Shown piece after piece: positions 42,093-51,111 of a DNA stretch of 64,000 bases (the first letter of the stretch is position 1; every line of letters starts with the position of its first letter). Below the pieces are notes generated by a model. That model was not told where the DNA came from and did not search any database. It worked only from the letters and a program-made list of their open reading frames with translations. Source of the stretch: DATLFA01 sp035525225 (GTDB lineage: Bacteria > Actinomycetota > Acidimicrobiia > Acidimicrobiales > WLNW01); NCBI GenBank assembly GCA_035525225.1, contig DATLFA010000071.1, forward strand, positions 1 through 64,000, written 5' to 3'. The position numbers were made by a program, and so were the translations under genes.

Positions 42093-42857
42093 TCAGGTAC
42101 CGCCGCCGTCGGCCCAGATCGTGGTGCCGTTGAGATAGGACGCCGCGTCGGACGCGAGGAACGTGCACAACCCGCCGATCTCGTCGGGGGTACCCATGCG
42201 ACCAACGGGGATGCGGTCGATCGTGGAGCTCCATTGTTCGCGGTTCTCGGGCAACAGCAGATCGGCCATTGCCTCGGTTTCCACCCAACCGAGAGAGATG
42301 CAGTTGACTCGCACCTTCCGTCCCCAAGCGACGGCCAGTGAACGGGTCATGTGATTGAGGCCGGCCTTCGCCGCGCCATAGGGAACGAGCGAACCACCGC
42401 CGCCGGTCGGCATCGATGCCTGGCTCGAGATGTTGATGACGCACCCGCCGCTGTCCTGCGCGCTCATGACGCGGTATGCCTTCGCGGCGAAGATCATGGG
42501 TGCCGTGAGGTTGAGCTCGATGATCGCTCGGATGAAACGAGGTGACGCGGTGGCGATGTCAGCCGGCGGTTGACCGCCGGCGTTGTTCACGAGGACATCG
42601 AGTCGGCCGAACCGTTCGAGCGTGGTGGCGATCACACGTTCCACATCGTCGTCGTTGCGGATGTCGGCCTGGACGTGCATCGAGCGCGATCGCTCGTCGT
42701 CGGTCTCGGCGGCGGGGCTGTGGTCGAAGGACTTGCGGGCACAGCTCACCACCGACGCGCCGGAGTGGAGGAAAGCCCGGCTGATGCCCAACCCGACCCC
42801 CTGGCTGCCACCGGTGATGATGACGACCTTGTCGTCGTGATGGTTTGGCTCAGACAT
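42093..42857 (-). CDS. short-chain dehydrogenase/reductase (SDR)
   Basis: This 254-residue classical SDR has TGGSQGVGLG for cofactor binding, then LVNNAGG, and the catalytic VPYGAAKAGLNHMTRS with the Ser in NISSQAS. The C-terminus is TTIWADGGGT. It starts at ATG 42857, divergent from the 42936 gene. A palindrome-like 28-bp sequence lies in the short gap. Cofactor and substrate unknown. Confidence 0.9.
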   Translation of the reverse strand: MSEPNHHDDKVVIITGGSQGVGLGISRAFLHSGASVVSCARKSFDHSPAAETDDERSRSMHVQADIRNDDDVERVIATTLERFGRLDVLVNNAGGQPPADIATASPRFIRAIIELNLTAPMIFAAKAYRVMSAQDSGGCVINISSQASMPTGGGGSLVPYGAAKAGLNHMTRSLAVAWGRKVRVNCISLGWVETEAMADLLLPENREQWSSTIDRIPVGRMGTPDEIGGLCTFLASDAASYLNGTTIWADGGGT

Positions 42858-42885
42858 ACTACGTACTATAACGTGTTACTGTAGT
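42858..42885. promoter_or_regulatory. divergent regulatory sequence with ACTAC/GTAGT dyad and TAACGTGTT
   Basis: ACTAC (42858) and GTAGT (42881) form a dyad around TACTATAACGTGTTACT. TAACGTGTT at 42869-42877 recurs at 47011-47019, between the divergent TetR and amidohydrolase genes. The AT-rich core could hold a -10 box. Shared regulation by the TetR protein at 46292 is an inference. Confidence 0.4.
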
Positions 42886-42935
42886 TGGCGCGTCCTCGAG
42901 GAGACTGGCGACGGCATGTCGAAAGGGGGCCTGTG

Positions 42936-43988
42936 ATGGCAGACCTGCAGCGGATGAACGAGCTCTTGCGTCCGGTGGCGCCGCCGCGCGTGCTGGAGGG
43001 CGTCTACACAGACGATCAATACGAGCGGATTCTCGGAGTTATCAAGAGCCGCGGCCCGTGGCCGACGATCACCGCTCTCCACTTCAATACCGTCGAAGAG
43101 TTGGTGGCGACGACGTCGGGGCCGATGCGCAAGGGCGAGGGCGCGCGGTTGACACTCGACGATATCGCGACGGCAAATTTCCGCGGATACCTGGCGCAAC
43201 ACTCGATCGCGTTCTACCCGGAGTTGCACGACTGCTATTACAACGCGCGCTTCCTCGAGATGGCCCGTGACTATTGGGGCGCGCAGTACGCGAAGCCGAC
43301 GCTGATGCTGTTCAACTTGTGCGGCCCGCATCACAGTGGGTTGAGCGCGCATCTCGATGCGGTCACCTTCCGCGGGATCCGCATCGAGAACTCGCCGGTG
43401 TGGTTGCAGAACGTGATGGGGAAGTCGGGACTGTTCACCGAGCATCTCGTGAAGATGGCGCAGGTGATCACGTGGTGGTATCTGGGCGACAACGGCACGT
43501 TCACGTATTGGCCTGACGGGCCGCTCGGTGAGCCGCGCAAGCTGGAGCATCCGCTGTGGAACAAGGGCGTCGTCGTGCAGAACGAGGCGATGTTCCATCG
43601 CGGCGACCCGGTTGGCCGGCCGGAGGAGCGCGATATATCTGGTCTCAAGCATCGTTCGCTCATCGGCTATGACGCGGAGCGCGACGATTGGGCGATCACG
43701 ACCGACGGCGGGGTCATCCGGCGTTACCGGCCCGAGCAGATGCGGCTCCTCGTGCACTGGAACGCGGAGGTATTCGCGGACATGGACGAGGTCAAGAAGA
43801 ACATGGACCATTCCGACGACCTCACGCACGACATCGTGTTCGAGCGGTTGCTCGCCGATATGCGATCCAAGGGCGTGGCGGTCGCCGAGCCGTCGGATCC
43901 TCTGCACGACAGCGACTTCATTCGTGCATTGATCGCGACGTACACGATCGCCCCAGCGACCGACTGGCTCGCGCCCACCGCGGCGTGA
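42936..43988 (+). CDS. uncharacterised protein with oxygenase-like His-x-Asp motif
   Basis: This 350-residue protein starts at ATG 42936 with GAAAGGGGG upstream. I do not recognise a named family. It has HSGLSAHLDAVTFRG (His-x-Asp) and, about 80 residues later, NEAMFHRGDPVG, compatible with a 2-oxoglutarate/Fe(II) jelly-roll site with an Arg (RYRP) further on. The N-terminal half has no helix bundle or membrane segment. It is followed at five bases by a SnoaL-like protein and then two SDRs, which may act on the product. Function unassigned. Confidence 0.62.
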   Translation: MADLQRMNELLRPVAPPRVLEGVYTDDQYERILGVIKSRGPWPTITALHFNTVEELVATTSGPMRKGEGARLTLDDIATANFRGYLAQHSIAFYPELHDCYYNARFLEMARDYWGAQYAKPTLMLFNLCGPHHSGLSAHLDAVTFRGIRIENSPVWLQNVMGKSGLFTEHLVKMAQVITWWYLGDNGTFTYWPDGPLGEPRKLEHPLWNKGVVVQNEAMFHRGDPVGRPEERDISGLKHRSLIGYDAERDDWAITTDGGVIRRYRPEQMRLLVHWNAEVFADMDEVKKNMDHSDDLTHDIVFERLLADMRSKGVAVAEPSDPLHDSDFIRALIATYTIAPATDWLAPTAA

Positions 43989-43992
43989 CGCC

Positions 43993-44502
43993 ATGACAAC
44001 CAACGAAGGACTTCGCCTCATGATCCGCCACGACCGCTTCGCCGCGCACGAGTTCATCAACCGCTATTGGTTCAACTACGACGAGGGGCACCTCGACGTC
44101 CTCGCCGGCCTCTTGACCGAAGACTGTCATCTGAGCTCGCGCACCGAAACCGGCCAACATCCCCACGAGGAGTTCATCCGCTCCGACAACCACGGACGCG
44201 ACACCGCGATGGCGTGGACGAAGGATCATCGAAAGCACAGCCCTTACCCGTTGCGGCATCACGCGGCGAACGTGCATGTGGTGGCCGAGCGTGGTGACGA
44301 GCTCGATCTCGAGTCGTATTTGTTCGTGACCCAGATCATCGAGCGCAAGCCGAGCACCCTGTCGAGCGGGATCGTGCACTGGACGCTGAAGTTGACCGAC
44401 GACGGCTATTGCGTCCACCGCAAGGACGTCGTCTTGGACTCGATCGAATCCGCGCCGTTTCAACAAGTGGACTTCGTCGCCAACCGACAGCAACGCTGGT
44501 AA
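43993..44502 (+). CDS. SnoaL-like / NTF2-like domain protein
   Basis: This 169-residue NTF2-fold protein has the helix FAAHEFINRYWFNYDEGHLD and then VLAGLLTEDC-type sequence, and a strand-rich end (LDLESYLFVTQIIERKP, IVHWTLKLTDDGYCVHRKDV). It starts at ATG 43993, five bases after the previous stop. The fold is used for small hydrolases, isomerases and hydroxylases; here it may act on the product of the 42936 enzyme. No catalytic residue can be named with confidence. Confidence 0.75.
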   Translation: MTTNEGLRLMIRHDRFAAHEFINRYWFNYDEGHLDVLAGLLTEDCHLSSRTETGQHPHEEFIRSDNHGRDTAMAWTKDHRKHSPYPLRHHAANVHVVAERGDELDLESYLFVTQIIERKPSTLSSGIVHWTLKLTDDGYCVHRKDVVLDSIESAPFQQVDFVANRQQRW

Positions 44503-44579
44503 GACAGTGGGGGAGCGCACCATGCGGGCCCAGGGTTATCGGGGAGTCGTGAGTGTCGAGGCGAGGAGTGCAGTTTCCC

Positions 44580-45494
44580 ATGAAGGACATTGAAGGTCGG
44601 GTAGCGTTGATCACGGGTGCGAGCCGTGGCATCGGGCAAGCAATCGCATGCCGGTTCGCGGCGGAAGGTGCCGACGTCGCACTCGTCGGGCGTGGCCCCG
44701 ATCGCAGGAGTACGAATCTGGCCGGGTCACTCGATGAAACCGAGCAACTGGCCAGGTCGATGAACGCTGGACGGGTCCGAGTAGTGATGGCCGACATCGG
44801 CGACCCGACTGCCGACAAGTCCGAGATCATCGCAGACGTCCATCGCGCGTTCGATCGCACGCCCGACATCCTCGTGCACGTCGCCGCTGCGCCCCGCGAG
44901 TTCGACGACGGCCGCCCGTTGGTGATGTTCGCGGATACGCCACGCGACTGGTTTCAGCGCAGCGTCGAGGTCAACGTGTGGGCAATGTGGGATCTGGCGA
45001 AGTGTGTGATACCCGGCATGCGCGAGCGAGGGGCAGGTTGGATCCTGTCGATCTCGTCTCGCCAGGCCGCGCCGAGGCCAAGCCCGGTAGACGGACGCGC
45101 GCCGTCGCGGCTCGGCGGCGCCTGCATCTACGGCGGCACCAAGGCTTTCCTCGACCGCATCACCACCGGCGCCGCCGAGGAGCTGTTCGCGGACAACATC
45201 GCGGTCAACGCGTTGGCACCGACCGGGCCAGTGAAGACGCCGGTGTCGGCGAGTGTCACACCCCACCTGCGACCAGAGGATTGGGAACCAATGGAGACGA
45301 TGGTCGAAGCCGCGCTCGCACTGTGCAGCGGCAACCCTCGTGAGCTCACCAGCCGCGTTGCGTACAGCCTGCCGTTGTTGGTCGAGCTGGCGCGGCCGGT
45401 GCGCACACTCGACGGCCTCGAGTTGCTCGACACCTGGCAACCCGACCCCGCCGATCCGCGATTGCACGGCGCGGCCTATCTCGCGGGGCACTGA
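44580..45494 (+). CDS. short-chain dehydrogenase/reductase (SDR)
   Basis: This 304-residue SDR is longer than the classical form. It has TGASRGIGQAIACR for cofactor, the position of NNAG replaced by ILVHVAAAPREF, and the catalytic Tyr-x-x-x-Lys in CIYGGTKAFLDR. The Ser is in SISSRQAA. ATG 44580 is favoured (MKDIEGRVALITGAS); GTG 44553 is an alternative. The missing NNAG and the long insertion (PRPSPVDGRAPSRLG) are unusual. Substrate unknown. Confidence 0.85.
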   Translation: MKDIEGRVALITGASRGIGQAIACRFAAEGADVALVGRGPDRRSTNLAGSLDETEQLARSMNAGRVRVVMADIGDPTADKSEIIADVHRAFDRTPDILVHVAAAPREFDDGRPLVMFADTPRDWFQRSVEVNVWAMWDLAKCVIPGMRERGAGWILSISSRQAAPRPSPVDGRAPSRLGGACIYGGTKAFLDRITTGAAEELFADNIAVNALAPTGPVKTPVSASVTPHLRPEDWEPMETMVEAALALCSGNPRELTSRVAYSLPLLVELARPVRTLDGLELLDTWQPDPADPRLHGAAYLAGH

Positions 45495-45503
45495 GAGGCT
45501 CTC

Positions 45504-46223
45504 GTGATCCGTCTCGACGGCAAAGTCGCATTGATCACCGGTGGAGCACACGGTCATGGTGAGGCCGCGTCGATACTGTTCACGGAAGCGGGTGCAAAAG
45601 TGGTTGTCGCCGACGTCGACGACGTTGCCGGCAACGAGGTCGCGACCAGGGCGGGTTCGCGTTTCGCGCACCTCGACGTCACGATGCCCGACAGCTGGGA
45701 CCGCATCGTCGACCTGATGGTCACCGACTTCGGGCGCATCGATGTGCTGTACAACAGTGCAGGCATCATCGCTTGGCACACGATGACCGAAACGCCGCTC
45801 TCTGTGTGGGAGCGCATCATCGCGGTCAATCAAACCGGTCCCTTCCTCGGCATGCGTGCGGTTGCGCCGGTGATGAAGCGGCAACGCAGCGGATCGATCA
45901 TCAATACGTCTTCAGTCGGAGGGCTGGGCGGGTCGAGCCCTTGTTACGCGTACGGTGCGACGAAGTGGGCGCTGCGGGGCATGACGCGCAGCGCGGCGCA
46001 GGAACTGGGTCCATTCAATGTGCGCGTCAACGCGATCCTGCCGGGGACCATCCGCAGCCGCATGATCGACGGAATGGACCTCGATGCAATGGCGGCGGGC
46101 ATTCCTCTGCGGCGGGTCGGAGATCCAGCGGAGGTGGCCAAACTCGCGCTGTGGCTGGCATCGGACGAAAGCGCGTACGCCTCGGGCGCAGACTTTCTCT
46201 TGGACGGAGGCTCTAAGGCGTAG
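45504..46223 (+). CDS. short-chain dehydrogenase/reductase (SDR)
   Basis: This 239-residue classical SDR has TGGAHGHGEA, VLYNSAGI, and the catalytic YAYGATKWALRGMTRSAA with the Ser in NTSSVGG. GTG 45504 follows a GAGAGG site. The end is FLLDGGSKA. It lies nine bases after the preceding SDR, likely in one operon with the 42936-45494 genes. Substrate unknown. Confidence 0.9.
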   Translation: MIRLDGKVALITGGAHGHGEAASILFTEAGAKVVVADVDDVAGNEVATRAGSRFAHLDVTMPDSWDRIVDLMVTDFGRIDVLYNSAGIIAWHTMTETPLSVWERIIAVNQTGPFLGMRAVAPVMKRQRSGSIINTSSVGGLGGSSPCYAYGATKWALRGMTRSAAQELGPFNVRVNAILPGTIRSRMIDGMDLDAMAAGIPLRRVGDPAEVAKLALWLASDESAYASGADFLLDGGSKA

Positions 46224-46291
46224 CGCGCCAGAGCCGGTCCGCCGCCTCGGTATTGATGTACTCGGTGTCGGGCGGGATGATGAAGTCGAGG

Positions 46292-46945
46292 TCAGGCCCG
46301 GCGAGCGACGGGCCGCCGGGCAGGAGCGTGTTTGGCGCGGGTGGCGGTGCGGCGAACCGTGGCAGTGCCACTGAACAGTACGTGCACGGCGGCTTCGAGT
46401 TCGCGGCGCACCCACGTCGTGTCGTGGCCTCTGGCGAGCCAGCCGAGAATCACGCTGTCGACGACGTGCCCGAGGGTAGTGATCACCGCGTCACGATTGT
46501 CTATGACGTCGTCACCGATCGCGGCGTCGAGCATGCTGGTGTACACGCTGCTCACCGAGGCTTGTGCGGGGCCGACTTCGGGATCGAGGGAGTACATGGC
46601 GCGCATGAGCGTGCGGGACAGCGGTTCGTCATCGAGCGCCTTCGCGAACGAACGCATGACACTCGAAACTCTCGCTTCGGCCGTTGCCCCCCGCGGAGGG
46701 CGCGCCGAGATCCGGGTGCGAAATGCCTCCATGTTCGAGAGATGGGCCTCGGCGATGAGGTGATCCTTCGAACGGCAGAACTGATAGATCGTCGTCATCG
46801 ACAGCCGGCACGTTTCCGCCAGTTCACGCATGGATACGGCGTCGTATCCTTTGCGGGCCGCTGCGCGCGTCGCCTTCATCAACCGTTGGTAGCGGGGGTC
46901 TGCCCGACGCGCGGTGAGCGCATCATCGGTATCGACGAGGGTCAT
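46292..46945 (-). CDS. TetR-family transcriptional regulator
   Basis: This 217-residue protein has the helix-turn-helix AARKGYDAVSMRELAETC and RLSMTTIYQFCRSKDHLIAE. ATG 46945 (MTLVDTDDALTARR) has GGGAG upstream; the open frame to 47107 adds no family sequence. The C-terminus may be shifted: an alternative frame beyond 46330 continues to 46224 with NTLLPGGPSLAGPDLDFIIP, suggesting one missing base and a longer native protein. It is divergent from the 47065 amidohydrolase. It probably regulates that gene and itself. Confidence 0.85.
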   Translation of the reverse strand: MTLVDTDDALTARRADPRYQRLMKATRAAARKGYDAVSMRELAETCRLSMTTIYQFCRSKDHLIAEAHLSNMEAFRTRISARPPRGATAEARVSSVMRSFAKALDDEPLSRTLMRAMYSLDPEVGPAQASVSSVYTSMLDAAIGDDVIDNRDAVITTLGHVVDSVILGWLARGHDTTWVRRELEAAVHVLFSGTATVRRTATRAKHAPARRPVARRA

Positions 46946-47064
46946 CTCCCGAGGGTAGCGCCGACCGGTGACCGGCGGCGTCATCCAGCGTGATGTCGAC
47001 CCGAAACGTGTAACGTGTTCTTGCGCCGGCATCGACCTGGTCGCCGGCGCTCTGGGGGTGGACG

Positions 47065-48249
47065 ATGGCTGTCGTCGTGGACATCGACTCGCATGCCGAG
47101 CCGGCACCGGGCTGGCTCGACGAGTACCCGAAGATCAAAGCCGCACTGCCGCCGAGGCTGCCCGAGAATGACCCGCAGTTCAATACCGGCGAAGCGTGCG
47201 CCGAGATGTTCGCGTGGTTCGTGGCGAGCGACCTGCAGCGCGGCCGCCCGGTCGCGCAACGGATGCCGGCGGCTGCGCTGACCACGTCGGTCATGCGGAT
47301 GATCTACGACTCGGCGCGTCCCGAGGGCGTGTTTTATCCCGGTGCGAATCAGCATTGGACGCTCGATGCACCGCAACGCCTCGCATGGATGAACCGACAA
47401 GGTATCGACGCACAGATGCTCATCTCGGGCGGGGCCTACACACTCGCGCGCGCTATCGACGATCCGTCACTCGCGATGGACGCGCTCGCAGCAGCGAACA
47501 GCTGGATGATCGACCACGTCGGCACCGACATCGACCGCATGAAGCCGGTCACCACCGTGCGGCTCGACGACCTCGATCGCGCGATTCGCGAGCTCGAGCG
47601 AACTCGGGGCCTCGGGTGTCGGATGTTCCTCATCCCCGGCGAGCCGGTCAACGGCATACCTCATTTCGACGCGCATTTCGACCGGCTCTGGGCCGCCGCG
47701 TGCGACCTGGGCATGATGGCGATGCTGCACGTCGGCATGGGCCCCGCGACCATGCATCCCGGCTGGGGTAACACCGATTCGCCCGCCTTGATCAAGCGCA
47801 TGGCAACGTCGATGTCGTATCAGGCGGCGCCGATCCTTCTCAACGCGATGATCTTCGGCGGTGTTTTCGAGCGCCACCCGAACCTCACACTGGTGATCAG
47901 CGAGTTCGGCATCGATTGGCTCCCGTTCACGGTGCGCAACATGGACGGACGCGCCGCTCCCGGCGCCGCACTGCTCGGCGACTACGACCTGTCGCTTTCG
48001 CCGAGCGAGTTCGTGCGCCGCAACGTGCGCGTGTCGCCGCTGCCTTCGCCGGCGCAGTTGCCGCTGGCCGTCCTCGAACAGCTACCTGAAGTAGCGGTGT
48101 TCTCCACCGACTTCCCGCACATCGAGGCCAACCCTGAACCAATGACGCACTACACCAGCGCACTCGCCGGTCTCGATCCGACGACGCGAGAGTCGTTCCT
48201 CGGTGGCAATATCGTCGACTGCTTTGCCCGCATGGGCGATCCGCTGTGA
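47065..48249 (+). CDS. amidohydrolase-2 family protein
   Basis: This 394-residue TIM-barrel enzyme shows VVVDIDSHAEPAPGW at the start, a His in AMLHVGMGP, the Glu region VISEFGIDWLPF, and the Asp motif STDFPHIEANPEP. ATG 47065 was chosen. A second amidohydrolase follows after 25 bases with a CAGGAG site. It is a partner in the same operon; decarboxylation or hydrolysis of an aromatic or cyclic acid is likely but the substrate is unknown. Confidence 0.86.
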   Translation: MAVVVDIDSHAEPAPGWLDEYPKIKAALPPRLPENDPQFNTGEACAEMFAWFVASDLQRGRPVAQRMPAAALTTSVMRMIYDSARPEGVFYPGANQHWTLDAPQRLAWMNRQGIDAQMLISGGAYTLARAIDDPSLAMDALAAANSWMIDHVGTDIDRMKPVTTVRLDDLDRAIRELERTRGLGCRMFLIPGEPVNGIPHFDAHFDRLWAAACDLGMMAMLHVGMGPATMHPGWGNTDSPALIKRMATSMSYQAAPILLNAMIFGGVFERHPNLTLVISEFGIDWLPFTVRNMDGRAAPGAALLGDYDLSLSPSEFVRRNVRVSPLPSPAQLPLAVLEQLPEVAVFSTDFPHIEANPEPMTHYTSALAGLDPTTRESFLGGNIVDCFARMGDPL

Positions 48250-48274
48250 ACGAACAAGCATCCCAGGAGCCGCA

Positions 48275-49150
48275 ATGAGCCTTCCATCCAACGTCGGAGC
48301 CGTCGACCTGATGATCGGCTTCCCGTTCAAGGACAAGCGGGCGATCTATGAGTACTTGCGCAAGGGCATCAAGGACACTCAGTCGAAAGATGAATACGAC
48401 TTCCCGGTCGAGTACATGTTCAAGGACGTTCCCGACGAGGCGACCGAAGACGACGATCCGATCGAGATCACGTTCCGCAAGATGGATGCCCACAACATCA
48501 CCGCCGGTCTGTTCGGCGTGTCGGAACAGTCCCTCGAGGCGCGGCGCCGATATCCGGGCCGCGTGTATCTGTCGCTCGAGGTCGACCCCAACGACATCAC
48601 GGGCACGGTGCGCCAGATCCGTGCGGCGCATGCGGATCACGGCATCAAGGCGGTGACCACGTTCCCCGCGGGTTGCAATCCACAAGTGCCGGTGAGCGAC
48701 CGGCGCTATTACCCTGTGTACCAAACCTGCATCGATCTCGATATCCCGATCATCGCCAACGCCGGGATTCCCGGACCGCGCTTTCCGGCCGCGTGTCAAC
48801 ACGTGAAGCACTTCGACGAGGTCTGCTACGACTTTCCCGAGTTGCGCATCGTGATGCGTCACGGAGCGGAGCCGTGGGAAGCGCTGGCGGTCAAGCTCAT
48901 GTTGAAGTGGCCGGGGCTCTACTACATGCCGAGCGCGTTCGCCCCCAAGTACTACCCGAAGGCCATCGTCGACTTCGCGAATACCCGCGGCTCCGAAAAG
49001 ATCATGTACGCGGGCTATTACCCAGCCGGTATCACCATCGAGCGCAGCTTCGGAGAGCTACCCGACGTGCCGTTCAAGGACGGCGTATGGCCGAAGTTCC
49101 TGCGGGAGAACGCCGTACGAGTGTTCAAGCTCGACGACATCGCAGCCTGA
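48275..49150 (+). CDS. amidohydrolase-2 family protein lacking usual metal ligands
   Basis: This 291-residue protein has the family's general shape: AVDLMIGFPFKDKRAIYEYL, TTFPAGCNPQVPVS, LRIVMRHGAEPWEALAVKL and IVDFANTRGSEKIMYAGYYP. The N-terminal His-x-His pair is absent, and the usual metal Asp (TDYP) reads AGYYP. The His after the first strand is Asn (IIANAGIPG). ATG 48275 has CAGGAG upstream. It may be a non-metal family branch or a structural partner of the preceding enzyme. Confidence 0.78.
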   Translation: MSLPSNVGAVDLMIGFPFKDKRAIYEYLRKGIKDTQSKDEYDFPVEYMFKDVPDEATEDDDPIEITFRKMDAHNITAGLFGVSEQSLEARRRYPGRVYLSLEVDPNDITGTVRQIRAAHADHGIKAVTTFPAGCNPQVPVSDRRYYPVYQTCIDLDIPIIANAGIPGPRFPAACQHVKHFDEVCYDFPELRIVMRHGAEPWEALAVKLMLKWPGLYYMPSAFAPKYYPKAIVDFANTRGSEKIMYAGYYPAGITIERSFGELPDVPFKDGVWPKFLRENAVRVFKLDDIAA

Positions 49151-49179
49151 CCGACACATCTGCGGGCCGCGCATACCAG

Positions 49180-49860
49180 TTACCGGGCAGCCGCTCCGAT
49201 GACAGAGATGCGGTGCATCACTCGACGATCGGTGTAGTCGGCGGCCGCATGGTGCATGACGCTGCGGTTGTCCCAAATGAGGAGGTCGCCGTCGGCCCAA
49301 CGGTGACGGTAGGCGTGCTCGGGTCGCTGCATGTGGAGATACAGATAGTCGAGGATCGCCTTGCTCTCGCCCGAGGGCAATCCCTCGATGAAGCGGGTGT
49401 AGGTGGGCGACACGTTGAGCGCGCGGCGGCCGTTGACCGGGTGCACGGACACGACCGGATGCGTCGCGTGCTTGTGCGCGAGCAGCGGCTCGGCGAGTTG
49501 TTCGCCACCGCCGGTGCCGCCTTGCCAACGCAACTCGGCGATGCGTGCCAGGTCGTGCACGGCCGAGAGCCCGTCGAGGTAGTGCTGCATGCGCGATGAG
49601 AGCGTGTCAAAGGCCTGATGGAGGCCGATGAACGAGGTGTCACCTCCCCACGACGGCAGCTCGATCGCGCGCGTCATGGTGATGATCGGAGGATTCTCGA
49701 GGAAGTGTTCGTCGATGTGCCACATCGACGAACGATCGCCCCGGGCCGAGTCGAGCACCGTGATGTGCTCGAAGCCCGGTCCCTGATTCTCGAAGAACTC
49801 ATGATGCTCGAGCTCACCGAAATGTGCCGCGAGCGCAACGTTCAGTTTCACAACTTCCAT
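49180..49860 (-). CDS. TauD-family dioxygenase, N-terminally short
   Basis: This ~226-residue Fe(II)/2OG oxygenase has SMWHIDEHF (His-x-Asp), the distal His in VMHHAAADYT and the Arg in VMHRISVIG. The first ~55 residues normally present in the family (the strand and LVFRDQ-type segment) are absent. I took ATG 49860 (MEVVKLNVALAAHFG), preceded by GGAG; GTG 49866 is possible. It may be a naturally short variant or 5'-truncated: the upstream DNA to 50230 shows no missing N-terminus. Convergent with the 48275 gene. Confidence 0.78.
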   Translation of the reverse strand: MEVVKLNVALAAHFGELEHHEFFENQGPGFEHITVLDSARGDRSSMWHIDEHFLENPPIITMTRAIELPSWGGDTSFIGLHQAFDTLSSRMQHYLDGLSAVHDLARIAELRWQGGTGGGEQLAEPLLAHKHATHPVVSVHPVNGRRALNVSPTYTRFIEGLPSGESKAILDYLYLHMQRPEHAYRHRWADGDLLIWDNRSVMHHAAADYTDRRVMHRISVIGAAAR

Positions 49861-50230
49861 GCCCACTCCTTGCCGCGCATCAGTCTCGCGCCTCCGATCA
49901 AGCAGGGGTTCACCGGCTGGCCGAATCGCAGCCGATTTGTGGACTCTCGTAACCCAAGAGCACGGTGGGCGCGCTTATCTCAGCGACCGCAACTTTCGTC
50001 CACTCCGCAGCAAAGGTGTTGCCGACCGACGTCACCGGGAGCGTGAGGAGTGACCGGTCCTAGCAGCCCGACCCGCATTGATAAATCGTAGAGCACCGAC
50101 GATCGCGATCGAGGATGAATAGCGCTCCGAGACCGGTTGACTTCTCCTCTCACATGCACGGCCGACCCACGCGACGCGCTCGCATGGTCGTCGGGGCCGA
50201 TAGTAGATGATGGGACGACGTCCCGGTTCG
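49861..50230. other. 370-bp gap without a recognised gene
   Basis: A 64-codon forward frame (49859-50053) reads SRGSPAGRIAADLWTLVTQE and a basic end, but no family is recognised and it is antisense to the TauD leader. A 12-bp palindrome CGATCGCGATCG (50100-50111) stands alone. The 5' end missing from the neighbouring TauD gene is not found here. Confidence 0.4.
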
Positions 50231-51085
50231 TCAGTCCATTGCGGAACGACGGACGCGCGAGCCGACGTCGAAGTTGGGCGGAAGGGGTGGGAAGTTCGGG
50301 GGTCGTCGTTCGATGAAGCTGTTGACACCCTCGGTTGCGTCGGGAAACTCGTTGGCGTTGTGTGCGAGGAACATCGAGTGTTGCCAGGCTGAGTTCAGCG
50401 AGTTGCGCTCGAGATCACGGTAGGACTGCCATTTGATGTGGGCCATCGATGTCGGCGAAACGTTGGCGGCCAAGTCGAGCGCGTAGGCCCGGGCTTCGCT
50501 CATGACGCGGTCGGCGTCGGCGAGATGGTGGACCATCCCGATGTCGTGCGCCTCGTCGGTGGTGAAGACGCGCCCCGACATCATCAGCTCGAGCGCCCGG
50601 GGAAATCCGACGATTCGCGGAATCATCCACGACATGCCATGCTCGGCGACCAATCCGCGACGCGACCACGCCGTCGTCATCTTGGCTCCGCGGGCGGCGA
50701 AGCGGATATCGCTCATCAACGCCATCACTAATCCGAGCCCTGCGCACGCCCCGTTGATCACGGCAATGATCGGCTTTGGGACCGTCACCGGGTAGGTGTG
50801 CGGGCGGCGGGGACGACTCGTCGCCAGGCCACCATCGGCCACGCCGGTCCGCAGTGCATCCATGTCGAGCCCCGGGCAGAACGAGCGGCCGGCGCCGGTC
50901 ACGATGATGACACGTACCTCGCAATCGTTGGCGGCGCGCTCGAGGAGATCGAAGTACTGATGCTCCATGTCGGTCGTGAACGCGTTGTTCCGCTCGGGAC
51001 GATTGAACGTAAGCGTGGCAATCCTCTCGTTCACGTCCCACAACACCAGCTCCGTTGGCGCGTCGTCGCTCGACTTGTCTGGCAT
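50231..51085 (-). CDS. enoyl-CoA hydratase/isomerase family protein
   Basis: This ~284-residue crotonase-fold enzyme has IATLTFNRPERNNAFTTDM, the oxyanion GAGRSFCPGLDMDALR, and VINGACAGLGLVMALMSDIR, the usual second oxyanion segment. The catalytic Glu region reads RRGLVAEHGMSWMIPRIVG. The tail RRPPNFPPLPPNF is typical of this branch. ATG 51085 with AAGGGG upstream was chosen; the frame is open beyond 51085 only as antisense read-through. The SDR gene follows upstream at 26 bases. Hydration of a trans-enoyl-CoA is likely. Confidence 0.9.
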   Translation of the reverse strand: MPDKSSDDAPTELVLWDVNERIATLTFNRPERNNAFTTDMEHQYFDLLERAANDCEVRVIIVTGAGRSFCPGLDMDALRTGVADGGLATSRPRRPHTYPVTVPKPIIAVINGACAGLGLVMALMSDIRFAARGAKMTTAWSRRGLVAEHGMSWMIPRIVGFPRALELMMSGRVFTTDEAHDIGMVHHLADADRVMSEARAYALDLAANVSPTSMAHIKWQSYRDLERNSLNSAWQHSMFLAHNANEFPDATEGVNSFIERRPPNFPPLPPNFDVGSRVRRSAMD

Positions 51086-51111
51086 GGCGGGTGCCCCTTT
51101 CTGTCTGTGGC

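Noticed and set aside
49859..50053. 64-codon forward frame beside the TauD gene
   Set aside because: There is no recognised family and no ribosome-binding site, and it overlaps the antisense start of the TauD gene.
50100..50111. 12-bp palindrome CGATCGCGATCG
   Set aside because: It is short, low in complexity and not positioned at a promoter; such sequences are expected by chance in this composition.
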